Part shown: positions 52,923-57,479 of the stretch, piece after piece | Layout of the letters: each line of letters opens with the position of its first letter | Numbering within the stretch: position 1 is the first letter of the stretch | Source of the DNA: a candidate division WOR-3 bacterium | GTDB taxonomy: Bacteria > Hydrothermota > Tepidihabitantia > Tepidihabitantales > JBDRVQ01 | Direction: 5' to 3' | Length of the DNA stretch: 57,479 nt | Assembly: GCA_039801905.1 (NCBI GenBank) | Contig: JBDRVQ010000008.1 | Coordinates: 1-57,479, forward strand | Position numbers and translations under genes: made by a program | The notes under the pieces: model-generated | What the model saw: only the letters and a program-made list of their open reading frames with translations | Databases searched by the model: none | What the model was told of the DNA's origin: nothing

Positions 52923-53258
52923 ATGTGGAGTGTTTATATTTTGATTAGTAATTTTAGTGGAAGAACTTATGTTGGCTGTAGCCAAGATGTGGCGAAAAGA
53001 TTAGCGATGCATAATGCGGGAAGAGTGAAATCAACCAGGAAATATCTTCCTTGGAAAGTGGTGTACCAAGAAGAGGTTGGTACCTATCAAGAAGCCCGCA
53101 AGAGAGAAAGATATTATAAAAGTTTTGCTGGAAGAAAAAGAATCAAAGAAATCGTAGAGAACTGGAGAGGTGTCCGAGTGGTCGAAGGAGCACGACTGGA
53201 AATCGTGTGTAGGGCCAAAAGCCCTACCGTGGGTTCGAATCCCACCCTCTCCGTTTAA
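52923..53258 (+). CDS. Small GIY-YIG endonuclease, read through into the tRNA
   Basis: 111 aa. The first ~80 residues are a minimal GIY-YIG domain: WSVYILISNFSGRTYVGCSQ carries the YIL...YVG pair, KRLAMHNAG the catalytic Arg, and YQEEVGTYQEARKRERYYKS the metal-binding Glu. The last ~31 residues (from about RGVRVVEGARLEIV) are read from the tRNA-Ser gene at 53164-53253, which it overlaps completely. Short GIY-YIG proteins are DNA nucleases found free-standing and in selfish elements; this one is flanked by broken tRNA halves, which suggests a cassette that inserts at tRNA-Ser. No Shine-Dalgarno site is strong. Confidence 0.8.
   Translation: MWSVYILISNFSGRTYVGCSQDVAKRLAMHNAGRVKSTRKYLPWKVVYQEEVGTYQEARKRERYYKSFAGRKRIKEIVENWRGVRVVEGARLEIVCRAKSPTVGSNPTLSV
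53164..53253 (+). tRNA. tRNA-Ser (GGA anticodon), intact
   Basis: 90 nt. Acceptor stem GGAGAGG with CCTCTCC plus G discriminator, D arm, anticodon stem CACGA/TCGTG with loop CTGGAAA (anticodon GGA, reads UCC and UCU), a long class II variable arm (TGTAGGGCCAAAAGCCCTAC) and the T arm (GTGGGTTCGAATCCCAC). All arms pair. CCA is not encoded. The whole gene lies inside the GIY-YIG reading frame. Confidence 0.97.
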
Positions 53259-53267
53259 TATGTTTAA

Positions 53268-53373
53268 GAAGGAGCACGACTGCCCGCCTTTGGCGAGGTC
53301 TCGCCTCAAAGAGGCGGAGAAATCGTGTGTAGGGCCAAAAGCCCTACCGTGGGTTCGAATCCCACCCTCTCCG
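53268..53373 (+). pseudogene. tRNA-Ser 3' fragment with the same 36-nt palindrome
   Basis: 53268-53282 (GAAGGAGCACGACTG) matches the D-arm end and 5' anticodon stem. The 36-nt palindrome follows (53283-53318, one base different from that at 52870), then the rest of the tRNA to 53373 is identical to the intact copy. The first ~20 nt (acceptor and D-arm 5' side) are missing. Joined to the 5' fragment it would give one tRNA-Ser with a 36-nt insert between anticodon positions 34 and 35. Confidence 0.85.
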
Positions 53374-53376
53374 TGG

Positions 53377-53550
53377 ATTTTCCCCAAACCCCGCTCAATA
53401 GGGGTTTTCACCCCTCTTGCGGAAAAAAAACCCTTGGTTTTTTTCCTGTCACCCCATTGGGGAAAATCCATTTTCCCCAAACCCCGCCGTGCTTTCGCAC
53501 CGCTATCGCTAACAATAGGGGTTTTCACCCCTCTTGCGGGAAAAAAACCC
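53377..53550. repeat. Duplicated palindromic intergenic repeat
   Basis: Two copies of a unit lie in tandem: ATTTTCCCCAAACCCCGC (53377 and 53470), then AATAGGGGTTTTCACCCCTC (53397 and 53514) and a poly-A stretch. The second copy holds an extra 26 nt (53488-53513) with a GTGC-TTTC-GCAC hairpin. AAACCCC/GGGGTTT can fold as a hairpin in each and the first may end tRNA transcription. GGGGAAAATCCATTTTCCCC (53459-53478) is a perfect palindrome, and GGAAAAAAAACC/GGTTTTTTTCC another. No gene is recognised here. Confidence 0.75.
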
Positions 53551-53569
53551 GTATTTTCCAAGATAGGCT

Positions 53570-54706
53570 ATGCTAATTGCTAAGAGACTTACCAAATTAC
53601 CCCCTTATCCTTTTAAGGTTCTTTATGAATTAAAGAAAAATTATAAAGGGGAAAAACTCATTGATTTTGGGGAAGGGAATCCGGATCTACCACCCCCAAA
53701 AGGGATTATCAATCGCTTAATCAAGGCATTGGCAAAGGTAGAGAATCATCGCTATCCCAATTATGAAGGACTCTTAAAAGCCCGAGAAGCGGTTGCCCAA
53801 TGGTATAAGAGAAGGTTTGGAGTCTTTTTAGACCCGGAAAAAGAGGTCTGCATGCTGATTGGTTCAAAGGAAGGGATTGCCCATCTCTTCTGGGCATTAG
53901 TCGGTCCGGGTGAGCGGGTGGCAATCTGCGACCCGTATTTTCCTATTTACCGGAATCAACCGATTTTGGCTGGTGCCCAAGTAAAATTTCTTCCTTTAAG
54001 GGAGGAGAATAATTTTCTGCCGGAGTTAGAAAAATTAAAGGGGAGTAAGATAAAACTCCTCTGCCTCAACTATCCCAATAACCCAACCGGGGCATTTGCC
54101 GATCAGAAATTCTATGAAGAGGTCATCTCTTGGGCACAAAAGGAAGATTTCTTTCTCTTTAATGATAATGTCTATTCGGAAATCTATTTTCAAGAACCCC
54201 CGCCTTCTCTTCTCCAAATCAAAGGGGCAAAGGAGAGGGCGATTGAATTCCACTCTCTCTCTAAGACCTTCAATATGCCTGGCTGGCGGCTCGGTTTTGT
54301 GGTGGGCAACTCGGAGATTATCTCCGCCCTTTTGCGCCTCAAACAGAATGTTGATACTGGTCCTTTTAATGCGGTTCAAGAGGCAGCAATTTTTGCTCTC
54401 AATAAGAGCGAAACCTACGCCCAAAGGATGAGAAAAATTTATGAGAGGCGTCTCTCCCTTTTTGTCTCCGGTCTAAAAGATTTGGGTTGGGAGGCAAAGA
54501 TGCCCAAGGCAACATTCTACCTCTGGCTCAAAGTGCCTAGTAAAGAAGATTCCCTCACCTTCGCCACCAACTTATTAAAAAATTATGGCATCCTCTGTGC
54601 CCCGGGTAGTGGCTTTGGTAAATTTGGGGAGGGTTATCTCCGTTTCTCCCTCACCGTGAAAGAAGAGGAGATAGAGGAAGCACTCCGGCGCCTAAAAAAG
54701 AGATGA
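53570..54706 (+). CDS. PLP aminotransferase, class I/II, LL-diaminopimelate aminotransferase-like
   Basis: 378 aa. It starts with LPPYPFKVLYELKKNYKGEK, then LIDFGEGNPDLPPP, typical of DapL/aspartate-type enzymes. PLP ligands: YPNYEG, SKEGIAHLFWALVGPGE, NYPNNPTGAF, DNVYSEIYF and the Schiff-base Lys in FHSLSKTFNMPGWRLGFVVG (~residue 230), with the C-terminal Arg in YLRFSLTV. The next gene is aspartate kinase with a 4-nt overlap, so a role in the lysine/diaminopimelate pathway is plausible. Other amino-acid specificities cannot be excluded. Confidence 0.85.
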   Translation: MLIAKRLTKLPPYPFKVLYELKKNYKGEKLIDFGEGNPDLPPPKGIINRLIKALAKVENHRYPNYEGLLKAREAVAQWYKRRFGVFLDPEKEVCMLIGSKEGIAHLFWALVGPGERVAICDPYFPIYRNQPILAGAQVKFLPLREENNFLPELEKLKGSKIKLLCLNYPNNPTGAFADQKFYEEVISWAQKEDFFLFNDNVYSEIYFQEPPPSLLQIKGAKERAIEFHSLSKTFNMPGWRLGFVVGNSEIISALLRLKQNVDTGPFNAVQEAAIFALNKSETYAQRMRKIYERRLSLFVSGLKDLGWEAKMPKATFYLWLKVPSKEDSLTFATNLLKNYGILCAPGSGFGKFGEGYLRFSLTVKEEEIEEALRRLKKR

Positions 54707-55911
54707 TTGTCTTAAAATTTGGGGGTGATAGCCTATCCTCCTTAAAAAAGATAGAAGAGGTTGCCGAATATATCGCCAAGAGAAGGAAAAAAGTTAAAGA
54801 TTTATGTATTGTCGTCTCGGCGATGGGTGAGACTACTGACCAACTCTTAAAAGATGCCTTCGCCTTAAATGAGAAGCCGCCAACCCGAGAATTGGATATG
54901 CTCATCACCGTTGGCGAGCGGATTTCCGCTGCCCTCTTGGCGATTGCCTTAGCGAAGAGGAAAGTGCCGGCACTCTCTTTCACCGGTTCTCAGGTGGGAA
55001 TAATCACTGATACCTATCATACCGATGCCCGAATCTCTGAGATTAAGGGTGGTCGGTTAAAGATGGTTTTAAGGAAAAAGATGGTGCCGATTGTCTGTGG
55101 TTTTCAAGGGGTATCTTACAATAAAGAGATTACAACCTTAGGGCGCGGTGGTTCGGATATTACCGCGGTTGCCCTCGCCCATTTCTTAAAGGCACAGGTT
55201 TGTGAATTTTATAAGAAATTCTCAGGTATCTACACCGAAGACCCCAAGGAATTTTTTAATTTGAAAAGGTTGAAAGAACTCACTTATGAGGAAGGTTTGG
55301 AGTTAACCGCCTCGGGTTCGGAAGTAATCCATCCCCGGGCTTTGGCTTTAGCCAATAAGTATAATGTGAAACTCTTAGTTCGCTCCTTAAAGGATTCGGG
55401 AGGAACAATGATTAAGAGACAAACGGAAGGGGTAGAGAAGGCATTTATCAAGGCATTAACTCACCGCACCGATCTGGTGCGCTTCACCTTTGTTTCCGTG
55501 CCCAAAGTTGCCCAATGCCTCTCGCAGGTGGTGGCCACTCTGGCGGAAGAGAGGATCCCCTTCCTTTTCTTCTTCCACGGTATTCCCCATCAGAATCGCT
55601 TTGACCTCTCCTTCATCTTAAAGGGGGAGGAGGCGAAGCGAGCCCAAGATTTATTCCTTACCCTCAAGGAGAAGATAAAGGCAGAAGGTTTGGAGCGGCA
55701 AACGGGGATTGGTTCCATCTCTTTAATCGGACCGAATGTCGGCATTGACCCAGAGATCTTAAAAAAGGTCTTTACCTCTTTGAAGAAGGAAAGGATTCAT
55801 ATTGATGCCTTAGCCACCGGCACCACTAACATCACCCTTTATCTGAAAGAGAAAGAAGTGAAGAAGGGTGTTAAGAGACTTTTAAGGGATTTTCATCTTA
55901 CCAGAAGGTGA
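54703..55911 (+). CDS. lysC: Aspartate kinase
   Basis: 402 aa. The start IVLKFGGDSLSSLKKIEEVA is the KFGG(T/S)S-type motif; further EGISA-like VGERISAALLAIAL, TTLGRGGSDITAVALAHFL (~150) and GIYTEDPKEF mark the kinase domain. Two C-terminal ACT-type segments (~260-400) suggest feedback control by an amino acid. The stretch before GIYTEDP reads FYKKFSG where many family members have YTDVDG, a change near the ATP site worth noting. It catalyses the first step to lysine, threonine and methionine. Overlaps scpB by 4 nt. Confidence 0.9.
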   Translation: MIVLKFGGDSLSSLKKIEEVAEYIAKRRKKVKDLCIVVSAMGETTDQLLKDAFALNEKPPTRELDMLITVGERISAALLAIALAKRKVPALSFTGSQVGIITDTYHTDARISEIKGGRLKMVLRKKMVPIVCGFQGVSYNKEITTLGRGGSDITAVALAHFLKAQVCEFYKKFSGIYTEDPKEFFNLKRLKELTYEEGLELTASGSEVIHPRALALANKYNVKLLVRSLKDSGGTMIKRQTEGVEKAFIKALTHRTDLVRFTFVSVPKVAQCLSQVVATLAEERIPFLFFFHGIPHQNRFDLSFILKGEEAKRAQDLFLTLKEKIKAEGLERQTGIGSISLIGPNVGIDPEILKKVFTSLKKERIHIDALATGTTNITLYLKEKEVKKGVKRLLRDFHLTRR

Positions 55912-56549
55912 AGACCCTCCAATTGCTGCAAGAGTTTTTAACGATAAAGGAAAGATTTGAGAAAGTCTTCCGAAGGGATAGTAAGAGGATTTTGGAGGCG
56001 ATTCTCTTCTGCGCCCACGAGCCGATAAGTCCGAGGAGGCTTGCCCTCACCTTAAAAATGAGCGAGAAGGAAGTAGAACGGATCGTTGAGGAATTGAATT
56101 GGGAATACGAGAGGGATGGTCACTCCTTCCGCATTCATAAAATTGTCGCTGGTTATCAACTCTATACCCTACCCGAGTATGCGGAATGGATTAAATTATT
56201 CTTTACCCCCAAAAGACCGAAATTGTCAAAGGCGGCAAGGGAGATTTTAGCCATTATCGCCTTCAAACAGCCAATCACCAAACCGGAGATTGAAAAGATC
56301 CGGGGGGTTGACTCCACTTCCACCCTCCACTACCTCTTAGAGCGGAAATTGATAAAAATTGCCGGTCGGGCAAAGAAGTTGGGTGCCCCCTTTCTCTATA
56401 AGACGACCAAGGAGTTCTTGAAGTATTTTGGCCTTTCTAAAATAGAGGATCTGCCGAGTGCCGAAGAGTTAGATAGTTTTTTCCAATCCGCGGCTCCCTC
56501 CGAGGAGAAAAAAGAGGGGAGTGATAGTGAAGATTTTCCTACCCGCTAA
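55908..56549 (+). CDS. scpB: Segregation and condensation protein B
   Basis: 213 aa with GTG start overlapping the lysC stop (GTGA). Two winged-helix units are visible: RILEAILFCAHEPISPRRLA with LALTLKMSEKEVERIVEELN, and AAREILAIIAFKQPITKPEI with EKIRGVDSTSTLHYLLERKL and IKIAGRAKKLGAPFLYKTTK, the last being a strong ScpB signature. It binds the ScpA kleisin and SMC in chromosome organisation. scpA is not next to it. The end is acidic and low-complexity. Confidence 0.92.
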   Translation: MKTLQLLQEFLTIKERFEKVFRRDSKRILEAILFCAHEPISPRRLALTLKMSEKEVERIVEELNWEYERDGHSFRIHKIVAGYQLYTLPEYAEWIKLFFTPKRPKLSKAAREILAIIAFKQPITKPEIEKIRGVDSTSTLHYLLERKLIKIAGRAKKLGAPFLYKTTKEFLKYFGLSKIEDLPSAEELDSFFQSAAPSEEKKEGSDSEDFPTR

Positions 56550-57039
56550 AATCGTTTTGGGGATTTTGAGCAAAGAGATGGGAGCGGTTGGGGAAGTATT
56601 TAAGGAATTGAAGAGGGATTGGGGGGAGATAGATTTAGAAAGTGAAATTATCCCTTTCTCCTTCACCGACTATTACGAAAAAGAGATGGGAAAAGAACTA
56701 TTCCGTCTTTGGGTCTCTTTCCAGAAGGTGATTCCCGCGGAGAGAATGAAGGAGTTGAAGGTGAAGACGTTGGAAGTGGAGAGGCGATATCTAAATGAGA
56801 AAGGGGGGAGGATTTTCAATCTTGATCCGGGGATTCTTACCCTCTCTAACCTCTGCCTTCTAACACACAAAAATTATGCGCATCGCATCTATCTGGGCGA
56901 TGGGCTTTTCTGTGAGGTGACCCTTATCTACCGGAAGGGAAATTTTGAACCACTTCCTTGGACCTATCCGGATTATCGGACCGATACCGCCTTAAATTTC
57001 TTCCAAAAGGTGAGAGAAAAACTGGTTGGGGAAAAATGA
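56521..57039 (+). CDS. DUF4416 family protein
   Basis: 172 aa. Features: KIFLPAKIVLGILSKE, FGEID-like WGEIDLESEIIPFSFTDYYE, EMGKELFRLWVSFQKVIPAE, FNLDPGILTLSNLCLLTHKN, and EPLPWTYPDYRTDTALNFF, which match the DUF4416 layout. The role is unknown; the family is seen in thermophilic and delta-proteobacterial genomes. It overlaps scpB by 29 nt. A second GTG at 56527 is better spaced from GAGGGG and may be the true start. Confidence 0.82.
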   Translation: MIVKIFLPAKIVLGILSKEMGAVGEVFKELKRDWGEIDLESEIIPFSFTDYYEKEMGKELFRLWVSFQKVIPAERMKELKVKTLEVERRYLNEKGGRIFNLDPGILTLSNLCLLTHKNYAHRIYLGDGLFCEVTLIYRKGNFEPLPWTYPDYRTDTALNFFQKVREKLVGEK

Positions 57040-57049
57040 AAATAGAGAC

Positions 57050-57077
57050 TTGCCATTGGCAAAAATTTATCTATAAT
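57050..57077 (+). promoter_or_regulatory. Promoter of the DUF366 gene (leaderless, GTG start)
   Basis: TTGCCA (57050-57055), 16-nt spacer, perfect TATAAT (57072-57077), 7 nt to the GTG at 57085. Confidence 0.78.
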
Positions 57078-57084
57078 AAATAAG

Positions 57085-57479
57085 GTGCGTTCTAAGTTCA
57101 TTAAAGAGGATTTGAATTTTACCGGCGAGCAGTTCTCAAGCCTCTTCGCCTACAATAACTTTAACCTCTTAGGCGATTCCATTATCGCCTTCATCGGCGC
57201 TTGTGATGTCTCCTTAAAGGAGATTGTGGATTTGGAACTGGCAAAGAGCGGTAAGAAAACTTTCTCCTGTCCCAGGATGCTCCACTTTTTGGCAGAACAC
57301 TTTGAGGTGGATATGGAGAAAGCGATCCTCCGCTCTTTCCTCCTCTTAAATATCATAAAGGATTTAGTGAATGAGAAGTTGGAGAGACATATAATAAAAA
57401 GGGTGGGCACCGAACTCTTTGAAAACGATTCCCGAATCGGTTTCTCACTCGCTTCTTCCTCACCGGTCTCTTCCCTCAT
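57085..57479 (+). CDS. DUF366 family protein (3' truncated by window end)
   Basis: About 131 codons are open from the GTG to the end of the window. The translation contains YTGEQ-like FTGEQFSSLFAYNNFNLLGD, SIIAFIGACDVSLKEIVDLE, CPRMLHFLAEHFEVDMEKAI, RSFLLLNIIKDLVNEKLERH and RIGFSLASSSPVSSL, the pattern of DUF366, a family of unknown function common in archaea and thermophiles. The minus-strand frame in the same place is its shadow. Confidence 0.85.
   Translation, partial: MRSKFIKEDLNFTGEQFSSLFAYNNFNLLGDSIIAFIGACDVSLKEIVDLELAKSGKKTFSCPRMLHFLAEHFEVDMEKAILRSFLLLNIIKDLVNEKLERHIIKRVGTELFENDSRIGFSLASSSPVSSL

Noticed and set aside
53031-53583. Long ORFs on both strands across the tRNA and palindromic repeats
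   Set aside because: They arise from repeated tRNA and palindrome sequence; the residues repeat accordingly and match no family.
57150-57479. 109-aa minus-strand ORF at the window end
   Set aside because: The plus strand encodes a clear DUF366 protein with promoter; the minus frame is its shadow.

Overview
The window looks like a chromosomal segment of an uncultivated bacterium of the Fibrobacteres-Chlorobi-Bacteroidetes-like group, most probably a thermophile-associated candidate phylum such as WOR-3/Stahlbacteria. This placement is an inference. It rests on six secreted proteins with type IX secretion (T9SS) C-terminal sorting domains, PorV-like and TonB-dependent outer-membrane proteins, a V-type ATPase subunit, archaeal-type prolyl- and aspartyl-tRNA synthetases, and a large SRP RNA placed upstream of dnaX and recR. 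Genes are packed tightly, and 1-4 nt stop/start overlaps are common.

Layout. 1-1600: the tail of a T9SS cargo protein, its terminator, and a glycosyltransferase. 1600-2030: copy 1 of a dispersed repeat element. 2030-5960 (minus): an operon of DUF3467, ECF sigma factor, anti-sigma factor, Spy-like protein and Lhr-type helicase. 6024-8208: V-ATPase subunit D, VanZ-like protein, hisS. 8159-9576 (minus): DUF177 protein and MoxR ATPase. 9652-14438: TGS GTPase, DUF4159 protein, proS, a membrane methyltransferase and aspS. 14535-22309: a cell-surface operon (lipoprotein, TonB-dependent receptor, 983-aa T9SS cargo, PorV-like protein) closed by a strong terminator. 22364-27261: C11 peptidase, MFS exporter, repeat copy 2, mnmA. 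27338-35890: lipoprotein, rpsO, pnp, M16 peptidase, ornithine cyclodeaminase-like protein, glycosyltransferase, MFS, methyltransferase. 35933-41306 (minus): M14 peptidase, TMTC-like membrane/TPR protein and an esterase. 41452-43524: a collapsed surface-protein gene, repeat copy 3, and a frameshifted gene. 43627-48034: TPR protein, orphan substrate-binding protein, SRP RNA, dnaX, recR. 48222-52690: AAA ATPase and a second M14 peptidase. 52760-53560: a rearranged tRNA-Ser/GIY-YIG locus and a palindromic repeat patch. 53570-57479: aminotransferase, aspartate kinase, scpB, DUF4416 and a partial DUF366 gene.

Three things stand out. (1) Almost every transcription unit starts with a TTGACN-like -35 box, a 16-nt spacer and a TATAAT-like -10 box. 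In twelve cases the start codon lies only 5-10 nt after the -10 box, which predicts leaderless mRNAs; genes inside operons often have Shine-Dalgarno sites. (2) A repeat family of about 250 bp occurs three times. It has a nearly invariant leader of about 60 nt followed by 15-16 degenerate 12-nt units. (3) A tRNA-Ser(GGA) locus has been split by a cassette carrying a small GIY-YIG nuclease gene and an intact replacement tRNA-Ser. The broken halves each carry the same 36-nt palindrome inside the anticodon.

All product names rest on motif recognition by eye. No database search was run.
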